In this document: positions 41,330-51,834 of the stretch, piece by piece
How positions within the stretch are numbered: position 1 is the first letter of the stretch
Layout: every line of letters starts with the position of its first letter
DNA from: Nocardia tengchongensis
GTDB lineage: Bacteria > Actinomycetota > Actinomycetes > Mycobacteriales > Mycobacteriaceae
Reading direction: 5' to 3'
DNA length: 64,000 bases
Assembly: GCF_018362975.1 (NCBI RefSeq)
Contig: NZ_CP074371.1
Span: forward strand, 2,480,001 to 2,544,000
Made by a program: the position numbers and the translations under genes
The notes under the pieces: model-generated
What the model was told of the DNA's origin: nothing
The model's input: only the letters and a program-made list of their open reading frames with translations
The model's database searches: none

Positions 41330-42547
41330 TCAGCTGAGGCGCTCGATGATCATCGCCATACCCTGGCCGCCACCGACGCACATGGTCTCCAGACCGAACT
41401 GCTTGTCGTGGGTCTGCAGGTTGTTGATGAGGGTCGCGGTGATGCGGGCGCCGGTCATACCGAACGGGTGGCCCAGGGCGATGGCGCCACCGGACACGTT
41501 CAGCTTGTCCACGTCCATGTTCAGCTCGCGAGCCGAACCCAGCACCTGAACGGCGAAGGCCTCGTTGATCTCGTACAGGTCGAGGTCGTTGATGGTCATG
41601 TTCGCGTTCTTCAGGGTGTTGCGCACGGCCTCGATCGGACCCAGACCCATGACCTCGGGCGACAGACCGGAGACGCCGGTGGCCACGACGCGGGCCAGCG
41701 GGGTCAGGCCCAGCGCCTTGGCCTTGGTGTCGGACATGATGACCAGCGCGGCCGCACCGTCGTTCAGCGGACAGGCGTTACCGGCGGTGATGGTGCCGTT
41801 CTCGCGGAAGACCGGCTTCAGCTGCGAGATCTTCTCGTAGGAGGTGCCGGCGCGCGGGCCGTCGTCGGTGGTGACGATGGTGCCGTCGGGCAGGGTCACC
41901 GGGGTGATCTCACGCTCGAAGAAGCCGGCCTTGATGGCCTCCTCGGCGCGGTTCTGCGAACGCACGCCCCAGTGGTCCTGGTCCTCGCGGGAGATGCCGG
42001 TGAAGGTGGCGACGTTCTCCGCGGTCTCACCCATCGCGATGTACACGTCGGGCAGCAGGCCCTCGGCGCGCGGGTCGGTCCAGGTGGCGTTGGAGGCCTT
42101 GGTGGCCGCGGTGCGGGCCTCGGCGTCGGCGAAGCGCGGGTTGTGGCTCTCCGGCCAGCCGTCCGCGGTGCCCTTCGGGAAGTTGGAGACGGTCTCGACA
42201 CCGCCGGAGATGAACACGTCGCCCTCGCCCGCCTTGATGGCGTGGAACGCCATGCGGGTGGTCATCAGCGAGGAGGAGCAGTAGCGGTTGACGGTGACGC
42301 CCGGCAGGGAGTCGTAGCCGAGCTGCACGGCGACCGAGCGCGCGATGTTGAAACCGGCGTAACCGGCGGGCTGGCCGCAGCCCAGCAGCAGGTCGTTGAC
42401 ATCGCTCACGTCCAGGCCCGGAACCTTGTCCAGGGCGGCCTGCACCATCTGCGCGGCCAGATCGTCCGGTCGCATGCTCACCAGAGAACCCTTGCCGGCG
42501 CGGCCGATCGGCGAGCGGGCGTACGAAACGATGACGGCCTCAGCCAT
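41330..42547 (-). CDS. Acetyl-CoA C-acyltransferase (thiolase, FadA type)
   Basis: The protein has 405 residues from ATG 42547, preceded by AAAGGAGTCC. The nucleophilic cysteine is in NRYCSSSL (~90), the second active-site block is [11 protein letters not shown] (~345), and [16 protein letters not shown] (~365) plus [11 protein letters not shown] (~390) complete the thiolase set. It cleaves 3-ketoacyl-CoA in beta-oxidation or runs the reverse condensation. The position next to cystathionine beta-synthase matches M. tuberculosis FadA3 (Rv1074c) as I recall it. Confidence 0.95.
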   Translation of the reverse strand: MAEAVIVSYARSPIGRAGKGSLVSMRPDDLAAQMVQAALDKVPGLDVSDVNDLLLGCGQPAGYAGFNIARSVAVQLGYDSLPGVTVNRYCSSSLMTTRMAFHAIKAGEGDVFISGGVETVSNFPKGTADGWPESHNPRFADAEARTAATKASNATWTDPRAEGLLPDVYIAMGETAENVATFTGISREDQDHWGVRSQNRAEEAIKAGFFEREITPVTLPDGTIVTTDDGPRAGTSYEKISQLKPVFRENGTITAGNACPLNDGAAALVIMSDTKAKALGLTPLARVVATGVSGLSPEVMGLGPIEAVRNTLKNANMTINDLDLYEINEAFAVQVLGSARELNMDVDKLNVSGGAIALGHPFGMTGARITATLINNLQTHDKQFGLETMCVGGGQGMAMIIERLS

Positions 42548-42676
42548 GAGGACTCCTTTTTTGCTGGGGTGATCCTCTTCGAATTTACGACGGGTGTGTT
42601 TCTGCTCAAACATCCGGTATGCCGGTATCCCATCCACTGAACTGTGGGATATCGCTCACGGGCCGGTGCGCAGGGC

Positions 42677-43141
42677 TCAAGCGGGCACGTCGAAGGCGCT
42701 GTGGGACGGGATGTTCGCCATGTCCGTGTAGACCGTCACCACGATGTGGCCGGGCCCGGTGTCCTGGAACAACGCGTAGTGCTCACTGCCGTAGAACCCG
42801 GCCAGCACGGGAACTCGATATTCGCCGGCGGCCCCGGTGTTCATGTTGCGCCAGGCGACGGTGGCGGTGGTCTCACACATGGGCGCGAAGCTGTACTCGC
42901 CCGGATCGAACCCGGCGACCGGCAGCGCCTGCACGTTCAGGATGGCCCGGCCCGGCCACCGCGGGTCGGTCTCGGCCCACGATCGCAGGTTGCCGCCGCA
43001 CAGCATGGCATCGTGATAGAAGCTCGGGACCTGCGGAAATTCGATCACCGCGGCCTCGGCGGGGGCCGCGGAGATGATCATGGTGAGGCTGACCGACGTG
43101 GTCAGCAGGGAGGCGGCAAGCACGCTCGTCGGCATCCTCAT
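42677..43141 (-). CDS. Secreted protein, paralogue of the one at 63.2 kb
   Basis: The protein has 154 residues from ATG 43141; the same frame is open for a long way upstream, antisense to cystathionine beta-synthase, and is not coding there. The signal peptide is MRMPTSVLAASLLTTSVSLTMIISAAPAEA. The mature part has two cysteines (MLCGGNL, APMCETT), then VAWRNMNTGAAGEYRVPVLAG and an end block DTGPGHIVVTVYTDMANIPS. The last block and the N-x-x-TG-x-x-G segment recur in the protein at 63234. Small exported beta-sandwich is likely; function unknown. Confidence 0.85.
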   Translation of the reverse strand: MRMPTSVLAASLLTTSVSLTMIISAAPAEAAVIEFPQVPSFYHDAMLCGGNLRSWAETDPRWPGRAILNVQALPVAGFDPGEYSFAPMCETTATVAWRNMNTGAAGEYRVPVLAGFYGSEHYALFQDTGPGHIVVTVYTDMANIPSHSAFDVPA

Positions 43142-43222
43142 GGGCCGATCGTAATTTCCGGCAACCGTGATATCGCCGACGTGCGCGAAGGCGCGCATCT
43201 CCTTTCTGCAACGATGAGGGGT

Positions 43223-44614
<1,392 letters not shown>

Positions 44615-44633
44615 CAGTTCGTCCGTAAGCTGC

Positions 44634-44669
44634 CACCGCCCGCCGGAACCGATGTTCCGGCGGGCGGTG
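44634..44669 (+). terminator. Strong terminator after cystathionine beta-synthase
   Basis: A 16-bp perfect stem (CACCGCCCGCCGGAAC with its complement) and a CGAT loop lie 20 bases after the stop codon. Confidence 0.85.
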
Positions 44670-44726
44670 CGCTGTCCGGAGCAGTGAAAGCGGCTGCCTG
44701 CGAGGACATCTCGACTCAGTTGCTCG

Positions 44727-44800
44727 TTACGAGGCGCTCTCACCGGCGTGCGCGGCGATGAGCTTGGCGGTGTCGCCGTAGGTGCGCAGGCGGGTGACTC
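44727..44800 (-). pseudogene. Possible C-terminal gene remnant
   Basis: Minus-strand codons read VTRLRTYGDTAKLIAAHAG then ESAS and a TAA at 44727. This looks like a true protein C-terminus, but no ORF leads into it; the 3' end of a decayed gene is a possible reading. Family unknown. Confidence 0.25.
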
Positions 44801-44846
44801 GGCCGGACGCACCTCGCCAACATCGGTCGATCGACCTATCTCGCCG

Positions 44847-46097
44847 CTATCCGGGCAGCAGCCCGTGCTCCATGGCGAAGACCGCTGCCCCGGCGCGGGT
44901 GCGGCGGCCGGTCTTGTCATAGATGTGGGCCAGATGGTGGCCCACCGTGCGTTCGGAGACCACCAGTTCGGCGGCGATCAATCGGTTGGAGAGCCCGCGG
45001 GCGGCCAGGCGCAGCACGCCGACCTCGCGCTCGGTGAGCCCGCACGGGTATTCGGCGCGCGGCGGTCGCAGCCCGGCCGCCTCCACCACGGCCGCGCAGG
45101 CGTCGCGGTCCAGTCGCCCGGCGGCGGCCTCGGCGGACAGGTGGGCGGCGGCCTCGCCGGGTTTGTGGGCGGGCCGGTGCGGGCGCGGTTCGGTCATGGC
45201 GGCGAACACGTCGGCCGCCGCGAGCAGGCGGGCGGCCGCCGACTGGTCGTGGACGCGCACGCCGCGTGATAGCCGCTGCCGTCGAGACGCTCGTGATGGC
45301 CGGCGGCGATCTCGGCCAGATCGGTGAGGCCGGGGCAGCGGCGCAGCACCCGATCGGTCCAATAGCTGTGCAGCCGAATCCTTTCCCAGTCGCCGGGGCC
45401 GACCGAGCCGGGGTGATCCCAGATCGAACTGGAGACGGCGGCGCGGCCGAGGTCGTGCAGCAGGGCGGCGGCGCGCAGGTTCGCTCGCTCGGCGCCGGAC
45501 AGGCCGGTGAGTTCGCCTGCCGCATAGGCGATTTCGGTCACATGGGCCGAATGTCCCAGCAGGTAGCGGCCTTTCAGGTCCACCAACACCGACATCGACC
45601 GGCACAGGTGGTCGCGTTCCTCGGGCCGGATCACGGTGGGCAGGCTCGGTTCCGCGCTCACCACCGCGGTCAGCAGGTCCGCCTGATCGAGCACGCCCCA
45701 CACGGCGGCCCGCGAGCGAGAGCCGGTCCCCGCGGAGCCGGTCGGGGGCGCCCGGTCCGTCCCAGCGTTCCTCGACCTCGGTGAGGGCCAGGACGGCCGA
45801 TTCGGGCAGCCCCAGGCGCGGTCCCAGCGCCCGGCTGACCTCGCAGACCGAACGGACCGCGAACGGCGCGCCCTCGGGCGCCTCGGTGGCGTAGCGCCGG
45901 GCCGGCGCGGGCTGGGCGCGAGGCGCCCACGCGCCGAAGGACCGCAGCTGGGTGGCGAAGGCGGCCGGGTCGCCCGGGTCGAGGGTGTGGAAGGCCTGCT
46001 GGAAGGCGATGTCGTCGAAGTAGGCGTCGGCGTTCTCCGATGCCCGACTGGTGCAGCCGACGGCCGCGAGCACCTCGGTGACCCGGATGGATGCCAT
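44847..46097 (-). pseudogene. HD-GYP phosphodiesterase-like / LuxR regulator, two compensating frameshifts
   Basis: N-terminal frame from ATG 46097 (MASIRVTEVLAAVGC ... LTEVEERWDGPGAPDRLRGDRLSLA) is good coding to ~45712. The frame then shifts, and the HD domain (LRAAALLHDLGRAAVSSSIWDHPG ... GHHERLDGSGYH) lies in another frame to ~45268. The first frame then resumes with RGVRVHDQSAAARLLAAADVFAAM and ends in a LuxR HTH (LTEREVGVLRLAARGLSNRLIAAELVVSERTVGHHLAHIYDKTG). Removing one G near 45706-45712 and adding one base near 45262-45268 restores ~416 residues. HD-GYP domains hydrolyse cyclic dinucleotides. Decay or sequence error cannot be separated here. Confidence 0.75.
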
Positions 46098-46724
46098 GGT
46101 CAGACCCTGATCGGGTGTATGCACCGTTGCCGGGTCTTTATCTGACGTGATCTCGCGTGACAAATGTGACGTGTGTGATTTGAGATAACTCAAGTGGTTA
46201 GCTGAAGCGTTACCAAAGCAATGTGAAACGCCGATAAACCGCCGCAAAAGGTGTCAATTATCGGTATATCGCGATCTCGGGTCGAAATTGTTCTGTGATC
46301 TGAAACACTTAGCGGTTTCAATTGAATCACCAGGTCAGCGCTTGTATTGATGCAGGTCCAGGGGCTGTCTCTCGAGCCGATTCACTCGCTGTTAACTTTT
46401 GATTCAGGCTGTGTTCACCTTACGCAATCAAGCTGTGACCTTGTCGGAAACAGACCAAAAGTCTGAATGGCGCAAGGAGATGTGAACACATATGCGAAAC
46501 GTGATCACCACGCCAGTGCTGTGAGGCCCGCGGCCCCAAGGCCGTGATCGTCTCCGAGGTCCTCTCTGTAGGGCGCCAATTCCATTGACCCATAACGGGT
46601 TTCACAACAGCAACCACAACAGACCGCAGCGTGCGGGTGAGTGTCATGAGACGCCCGCGTGATCGTGCGCTGCTGCCTTCTTCAGGCCTGCGAGCCCGAA
46701 ACCGAACAGGAATCCAAATTCGCC
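46098..46724. other. Long AT-richer regulatory region
   Basis: These ~627 bases have no convincing gene and clearly lower GC than the neighbours, especially 46140-46480. They separate two divergent genes. Four GTGAY motifs lie at 46147, 46157, 46166 and 46175. The composition would suit a nucleoid-protein (Lsr2-type) or response-regulator target. No known riboswitch was recognised. Confidence 0.5.
46147..46179. promoter_or_regulatory. Four phased GTGAT/GTGAC direct repeats
   Basis: GTGAT (46147), GTGAC (46157), GTGAC (46166) and GTGAT (46175) are spaced 9-10 bp, close to one helical turn, 50-80 bases upstream of the HD-GYP/LuxR gene start. This pattern suits an OmpR-family regulator binding in tandem. 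Confidence 0.4.
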
Positions 46725-47377
46725 ATGCCCATGAATGTTATGACTGCTCTGAGTGACCCTGCCAGACGTAGCAAGGCAGTTGCCACTGCTCGCACCGTCG
46801 GCGCTGCCGCCCTCGCTGTCGGCGTCTTCGGTTCCATCTTCACCGCCGCCGGCGCTGCCAGCGGTGAGGTTCAGCCCGCCGCGCTGAAGGAATCCCTGGC
46901 TGCCGTCACCGCTCCGGCCGCGCCCGTCAAGTTCGCGACCGCCGGTGAGCACCCCGCCGCCGCCCCGGCCCCGGCCCCCATGCCGGCGCCCGCCCCTGCC
47001 CCCGCCCCCGCTCCGGCCCCCGCGCCCGAGCCGGCCCCGGCTCCCGCCCGGTCTACGCCGACAACCTCGACGGCTGGATCCGCCAGGCGCTGGACATCAT
47101 GGCCCAGCGCGGCATCCCGGGCAGCTACGACGGCATCTTCCGCAACATCATCCGTGAGTCGAGCGGCAACCCGCAGGCGATCAACCTGTACGACTCCAAC
47201 GCCGCCATGGGCATCCCGTCCAAGGGCCTGCTGCAGGTCATCGACCCGACCTTCGCCGCCTACCACGTCGACGGCACCCCCTTCGACGTCTGGGATCCGG
47301 TCGCCAACATCGTGGCTGCCTGCAACTACGCGGCGCACCGCTACGGCTCGATGGACAACGTCAACAGCGCGTACTGA
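46725..47377 (+). pseudogene. Secreted transglycosylase-like (SLT) protein with one-base frameshift
   Basis: From ATG 46725 the first frame gives an export region (RTVGAAALAVGVFGSIFTAAGAASG) and a long Pro-Ala linker (APAPAPMPAPAP...). A second frame, from ~47047 to 47377, encodes a lysozyme-like domain: VYADNLDGWIRQALDIMAQ, IPGSYDGIFRNIIRESSGNP with the catalytic glutamate, AMGIPSKGLLQVIDPTFAAYH and VANIVAACNYAAHRYGS. Adding one C in the CCC run at 47047-47049 fuses them into ~217 residues. These domains cleave peptidoglycan. A homopolymer sequencing error is the likeliest cause, but true disruption is possible. Confidence 0.75.
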
Positions 47378-47604
47378 TCGCCGCGGCGACGTACTGACGA
47401 CATCGCGATGGCCCGCCCTGATGAGGGGCGGGCCATTGTCGTATCCAAGGTCCGGTCGACCTTCCGCCGATCTTGGGCAAATCACAGGCATCCGATTTGG
47501 CAACACTTTCGCAATCGGCCGAACTCGAGGATCGACTCGGCGTATAACGAGCCCGTGGAGCGTTCCGGCACCCGGCCGGAACAGATAGCGAAGGGGACGG
47601 GGTC

Positions 47605-48744
47605 ATGCACACCTCGAGTTCGGCTATCGATATCCAGATCGGGCAGGGACTCTCCGATGCGTGGAGTTCCATCGCCACCTGGGTGCCCAAATTCGTCGGG
47701 TTCCTGGTCATTCTGCTCATCGGCTGGTTGGTCGCGAAACTGGTCGCCAAACTGGTGACGCGGGTCCTGCACCGCGTCGGCTTCGACCGCCTGGTCGAAC
47801 GCGGCGGCATCAAGGACATGCTGGCCCGCGGCCGCTATGACGCGACCGAGGTCATCGCCAAGCTGGCCTACTACGCGATCATGTTGATCACGCTGCAGCT
47901 CGGCTTCGGCGTCTTCGGGCCGAATCCGGTGAGCACCATGCTGAACGCCGTCGTGGCCTGGCTGCCGCGGCTGGCCGTCGGCATCATCATCGTGTGCGTC
48001 GCGGGCGCCATCGCCCGCGTCGTCCAGGACATGGTGTCGAACATGCTGAGCGGTCTCGACTACGGCCGCATGCTGGGACGCATTGCGGCGGTGTTCATCT
48101 GGGGCATCGGCATCATCGCGGCGCTCAATCAGATCGGTGTCGGTACCTCGGTCACCATGCCGATTCTCATCACCGTGCTGGCCACCATCGGCGGCGTCAT
48201 CATCGTCGGTGTCGGCGGCGGCCTGATCCGGCCCATGCAGCGGCGCTGGACGGGCTGGCTCGACACCATCGAGAGCGAGATGCCCGAGGTGAAGGGGCAC
48301 GCACAGGCGTATCAGCGCGGCCGCGAGGACGCCGCGCGCCAGCGTCAGGCCCAGGAGGCGGCGATGGCCGCGCAGCGGGCCGCCATGGCGCAGCAGCCGA
48401 CGATGGCGGGCCACGGCATGGGCCAGATGCCTCCGGGCAAATGGGCCGAACCCGAGAGTGGCGCAATGGGTTACGGGCAGCAGGGATATCAGCAGCAGGG
48501 CGGGTACGGACAGCCCGGCGGTCGGATGCCCCCGCAACAACGCGGCGAGATGCCCCCGCAACAGCCCGGTCAGATGCCCCCGCAAAGCGGTCAGATGCCA
48601 CCCCCGCAAAGCCCTCAGATGCCACCCCAGCAGAGCGGCCAGATTCCGCAGGGTGGTCAGCCGATGCCCCCGGCCCAGCGCCCCACCTTCCCGGGTGGGG
48701 AGCCGCCGAGGAACGGTGACCAGGATCGCGGCGGCATGAACTAG
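47605..48744 (+). CDS. Mechanosensitive-channel-like membrane protein with MPPQQ repeat tail
   Basis: The protein has 379 residues with ATG after AAGGGGACGGGG. There are about five hydrophobic helices: FVGFLVILLIGWLVAKLVAKLV, ... YYAIMLITLQLGFGVF, LAVGIIIVCVAGAIARVV, AAVFIWGIGIIAAL and MPILITVLATIGGVIIVGVGGGL. The conserved TM-helix repeat and GRYDATEVIAKLAYY match small MscS-related proteins without the large C-terminal vestibule. The tail (~230-379) is Gln/Pro/Met-rich with repeats of MPPQQ-x-GQ. Probably a small-conductance channel of the inner membrane. Confidence 0.85.
   Translation: MHTSSSAIDIQIGQGLSDAWSSIATWVPKFVGFLVILLIGWLVAKLVAKLVTRVLHRVGFDRLVERGGIKDMLARGRYDATEVIAKLAYYAIMLITLQLGFGVFGPNPVSTMLNAVVAWLPRLAVGIIIVCVAGAIARVVQDMVSNMLSGLDYGRMLGRIAAVFIWGIGIIAALNQIGVGTSVTMPILITVLATIGGVIIVGVGGGLIRPMQRRWTGWLDTIESEMPEVKGHAQAYQRGREDAARQRQAQEAAMAAQRAAMAQQPTMAGHGMGQMPPGKWAEPESGAMGYGQQGYQQQGGYGQPGGRMPPQQRGEMPPQQPGQMPPQSGQMPPPQSPQMPPQQSGQIPQGGQPMPPAQRPTFPGGEPPRNGDQDRGGMN
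48528..48665 (+). repeat. Degenerate tandem repeat encoding MPPQQ(x)GQ
   Basis: About six units of ATGCCCCCGCAACA(R)-type sequence occur in the tail of the channel-like gene. Unit length is 18-27 bp, always a multiple of three. Confidence 0.75.
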
Positions 48745-48848
48745 CCCGGAAGGGCGCGGATCGGGGAGCTGTCAGCGCGGAATTCGCCCGATTCCCCGCG
48801 CCGGCGGCTCCCTGATTCGTGTGCGTCAGGGACGCGGGGCCGCCGGTG

Positions 48849-49196
48849 TCAGGAGGCGCGGGCGAGGGTGCACACGGCGGCCAGCCGCAGATGCAGCCAG
48901 TCGGCGTCCTGCCAGTCCAGCGGGGACTGGGGGAGGGCGGCATGCTCGGCTTCGCGCAGGTCTTCGAGGATGCCGCGGGCGTAGCCGGCCAGCAGCACGC
49001 TGACAGGCACCAGGTTGGAGTTCTCGACGCCCAGGTCGAGGATGTCGCGGACGGCCGCGGCATGCTGGTCGATAGCCGCGCAGACGCCGGGGAAGATCGC
49101 TGCGGACTCCATGGCGGTGGCTCCGTGGGTGCGCTGCAAGCGATTCAGGGTCTTGCGCGCCGAGACGACGAGCAGAGCGGAGCCGGGCACAAACAC
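48849..49196 (-). CDS. Hypothetical helical protein, 115 aa
   Basis: GTG start at 49196. The predicted protein is mostly helical and soluble (SARKTLNRLQRTHGATAMES ... LLAGYARGILEDLREAEHAAL ... DWLHLRLAAVCTLARA). No family is recognised. A 12-bp palindrome lies ~42 bases upstream. It is convergent with the channel-like gene. Confidence 0.6.
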   Translation of the reverse strand: MFVPGSALLVVSARKTLNRLQRTHGATAMESAAIFPGVCAAIDQHAAAVRDILDLGVENSNLVPVSVLLAGYARGILEDLREAEHAALPQSPLDWQDADWLHLRLAAVCTLARAS

Positions 49197-49237
49197 CCGG
49201 CGATGCTAGCAACCGACTCGCCGTGTTCGGATGCAGT

Positions 49238-49249
49238 GTGATATATCAC
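49238..49249. promoter_or_regulatory. 12-bp palindrome GTGATATATCAC
   Basis: The perfect palindrome lies 42 bases upstream of the 115-residue gene and 23 bases downstream of the acyl-CoA dehydrogenase stop. The AT-rich centre stands out in GC-rich DNA. It could be an operator of a GntR- or Crp-type regulator. Confidence 0.4.
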
Positions 49250-49271
49250 GCATTCGCCCCGGAAGTCCCGC

Positions 49272-50447
49272 TCAGCGGAAGGCTTTCGAGCCGGTCAGCG
49301 CCTCGCCGAGGACCAGCTGATGAACCTCGGCGGTGCCCTCGTAGGTGAGCACCGACTCGAGGTTGTTCGCGTGCCGCAGCACCGGGTACTCGAGGGTGAT
49401 GCCGTTCGCGCCCAGAATGGTCCGGCATTCCCGCGCGATCTTGATCGCCTCGCGGGTGCTGTTCAGCTTGCCGGCGCTGACCTGCTCGTTGGTGATCTCG
49501 TGCCGGTCCTTGAGCCGCCCGAGTTGCAGCGCGAGCAGTTCGCCCTTGCCGAGTTCGAGGGCCATGTCCGCGAGCTTGGCCTGGGTGAGCTGATAGGCGG
49601 CCAGCGGCTTGTCGAACACCTCGCGGGTGCGCGCGTATTCGATTGCGGCGGACAAGCAGTCGCGGGCCGCGCCGAGCGCGCCGAAGATGATCCCGAATCG
49701 CGCCTCGGACAGGCAGCCGAGCGGGGCGGCCAGGCCGCGCGCCTCGGGCAGCAGGGCGTCGGCGGGGAGCCGGACGCCGTCGAGGAAGAGCTCCGCGGTG
49801 ATCGAAGCCCGCAGGGACAGTTTGTGTTTCATCTCCCGGGCGGTGAATCCCGGTGTGTCGGTGGGCACCACGAACCCGCGGATCACGTCCCGCTCACCCT
49901 CGCGCGACTGCGCCCACACGATGGCGACGTCCGCCACCGACCCGTTGGTGATCCACATCTTCGATCCGTCGAGGATCCAGTCGTCCCCGTCGCGGCGCGC
50001 CCGGGTGCGCATGCCGCCCGGATTCGAGCCGAAATCCGGCTCGGTCAGCCCGAAACATCCGATGGCGCGTCCGGCCGCCATCTCCGGCAGCCAGCGCAGC
50101 TTCTGGTCCTCGGACCCGTACTTGTGGATCGCGGTCATGGCCAGCGACCCCTGCACCGACACCATGCTGCGCACCCCGGAGTCGACGGCCTCCAACTCCA
50201 GGCACGCCAGCCCGTAGGCCGTGGCCGAGGTCCCCGCGCACCCGTATCCCTCCAGATGCATCCCCAGCAGCCCGAGCTTCCCCAGCTCCGGGGCCAGCTC
50301 CCGCGCCGGAAAGGTGCCTGCCTCGAACCATTCGGCCACCCGCGGCCGCAACCGCTCCGCCGCGAACGCGCGCACCGTCTCCCGGATCGCGCGCTCCTCG
50401 GCACTGAGCAGGGAATCGATGGCGAACAGCTCGTCCACGGTGACCAT
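49272..50447 (-). CDS. Acyl-CoA dehydrogenase, glutaryl-CoA dehydrogenase-like
   Basis: The protein has 391 residues. FAD/acyl-CoA dehydrogenase blocks are CFGLTEPDFGSNPGGMRTRARRDGDDWILDGSKMWITNGSVA (~135-175), LGAARDCLSAAIEYARTREVFDKPLAAYQLTQAKLADM and the catalytic glutamate in LTYEGTAEVHQLVLG (~370). GSNPGGMRTRA with TYEGT resembles glutaryl-CoA dehydrogenases (GcdH), which decarboxylate as well as oxidise; isobutyryl/short-chain specificity is also possible. Confidence 0.92.
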   Translation of the reverse strand: MVTVDELFAIDSLLSAEERAIRETVRAFAAERLRPRVAEWFEAGTFPARELAPELGKLGLLGMHLEGYGCAGTSATAYGLACLELEAVDSGVRSMVSVQGSLAMTAIHKYGSEDQKLRWLPEMAAGRAIGCFGLTEPDFGSNPGGMRTRARRDGDDWILDGSKMWITNGSVADVAIVWAQSREGERDVIRGFVVPTDTPGFTAREMKHKLSLRASITAELFLDGVRLPADALLPEARGLAAPLGCLSEARFGIIFGALGAARDCLSAAIEYARTREVFDKPLAAYQLTQAKLADMALELGKGELLALQLGRLKDRHEITNEQVSAGKLNSTREAIKIARECRTILGANGITLEYPVLRHANNLESVLTYEGTAEVHQLVLGEALTGSKAFR

Positions 50448-50628
50448 GCGCCCACCCTATGACCGCCCGAGCCGCCCCGACAACGCCGCGCCGTCGCCCG
50501 GCCCGCCGCCGGTGAACGCAGTCCGCCGCGCGCCGAACCAACGCGCGGATGTCCATCGGCCAGACGCGGCTGCCGCGCCGCGCGGCCCGTCGGCCCGACC
50601 CGGGCACCGGCCGGATCTGCCGCGTCCT

Positions 50629-50634
50629 TAGGCT
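50629..50634 (+). promoter_or_regulatory. Leaderless -10 box of metB (TAGGCT)
   Basis: TAGGCT ends 6 bases before ATG 50641, and there is no ribosome binding site. The geometry places +1 at the A of ATG. Confidence 0.5.
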
Positions 50635-50640
50635 GTTCGC

Positions 50641-51786
50641 ATGAGCGATCAGCTGGGTTTCTCCACACGGGCGGTGCACGCCGGGTTCGATCCGGACCCT
50701 CAGACCGGTGCGGTGAACGTGCCGATCTACGCGAGTTCGACCTTCGCCCAGGACGGCGTCGGCGGCATGCGCGGCGGCTACGAGTACGCGCGCACCGGCA
50801 ACCCGACCCGGACCGCCCTGGAGGCGAATCTGGCGGCGCTCGAATCCGGCACCTACGGGCGGGCTTTCGCCTCCGGCATGGCGGCCACCGACTGCGCGAT
50901 CCGCGCGAACCTGCGTCCCGGTGACCACATGGTCATCCCGAACGACGCCTACGGCGGCACCTTCCGGCTCATCGACAAGGTGTTCACCGAGTGGGGGATC
51001 GAGTACTCGGTCGCGCCGGTCTCGGATGTGGACGCGGTGGCCGCGGCCATGCGCCCCAACACCAAGCTGGTGTGGGTGGAGACCCCCACCAACCCGCTGC
51101 TCAATGTCGGCGACATCGCCGCGCTGGCCGCGGTGGCGCACGCCGGCGGCGCGAAGCTGGTCGTGGACAACACCTTCGCCTCCCCGTACCTGCAGCAGCC
51201 GCTGCTGCTGGGCGCGGACATCGTGCTGCACTCGACCACGAAGTATCTGGGCGGTCACTCCGACGTGGTCGGCGGCGCGCTGATCACCAACGACCAGGAG
51301 CTGGACACCAAGTTCGCGTTCCTGCAGAACGGCGCGGGCGCGGTCCCGGGCCCGATGGACGCCTTCCTCACCCTGCGCGGCATCAAGACCCTGGCCCTGC
51401 GCATGGACCGGCACTGCGACAACGCCGAGACCATCGCCGAGTTCCTGACCAACCACCCCAAGATCGCCCAGGTCATCTACCCCGGCCTGCCCGAACACCC
51501 GGGTCACACCGTGGCGCAGAAGCAGATGCGTCGTTTCGGCGGCATGATCTCGGTGCGGGTGCACGGCGGCAAGGAAGCGGCCCTGGAGTTCTGCTCCAAG
51601 ACCAAGATCTTCACCCTGGCCGAGTCCCTCGGCGGTGTCGAATCCCTCATCGAGCACCCGGGCGCCATGACCCACGCCTCCACCGCGGGCTCCGCCCTCG
51701 AGGTCCCGGCCGACCTGGTCCGCCTCTCGGTCGGCATCGAGGACATCAGCGACTTGCTGTCCGACATCGAGCAAGCGCTCGCCTGA
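50641..51786 (+). CDS. metB: Cystathionine gamma-synthase
   Basis: The protein has 381 residues. Fold type I PLP enzyme: [69 protein letters not shown], the PLP lysine in [17 protein letters not shown] (~200) and [19 protein letters not shown]. It joins cysteine to an activated homoserine ester to give cystathionine and, with the beta-synthase at 43223, links methionine and cysteine pools. Probably leaderless. A strong terminator follows. Confidence 0.95.
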   Translation: MSDQLGFSTRAVHAGFDPDPQTGAVNVPIYASSTFAQDGVGGMRGGYEYARTGNPTRTALEANLAALESGTYGRAFASGMAATDCAIRANLRPGDHMVIPNDAYGGTFRLIDKVFTEWGIEYSVAPVSDVDAVAAAMRPNTKLVWVETPTNPLLNVGDIAALAAVAHAGGAKLVVDNTFASPYLQQPLLLGADIVLHSTTKYLGGHSDVVGGALITNDQELDTKFAFLQNGAGAVPGPMDAFLTLRGIKTLALRMDRHCDNAETIAEFLTNHPKIAQVIYPGLPEHPGHTVAQKQMRRFGGMISVRVHGGKEAALEFCSKTKIFTLAESLGGVESLIEHPGAMTHASTAGSALEVPADLVRLSVGIEDISDLLSDIEQALA

Positions 51787-51801
51787 GTACGTGACAAAAG
51801 C

Positions 51802-51834
51802 GAAGCGCCGCACCAAGAATTGGTGCGGCGCTTC
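51802..51834 (+). terminator. Strong intrinsic terminator after metB
   Basis: A 15-bp perfect stem (GAAGCGCCGCACCAA and complement) with a GAA loop is followed by TCTTTG. It is convergent with greA and may serve both. Confidence 0.9.

Noticed and set aside
46420..46647. 75-codon minus ORF in the AT-rich gap
   Set aside because: There is no ribosome binding site, its codon use is poor and its composition is mixed; treated as non-coding.
46300..46724. Cyclic-di-AMP (ydaO-type) riboswitch upstream of the peptidoglycan hydrolase
   Set aside because: Such riboswitches precede related genes in actinobacteria, but none of the conserved core segments could be found here.
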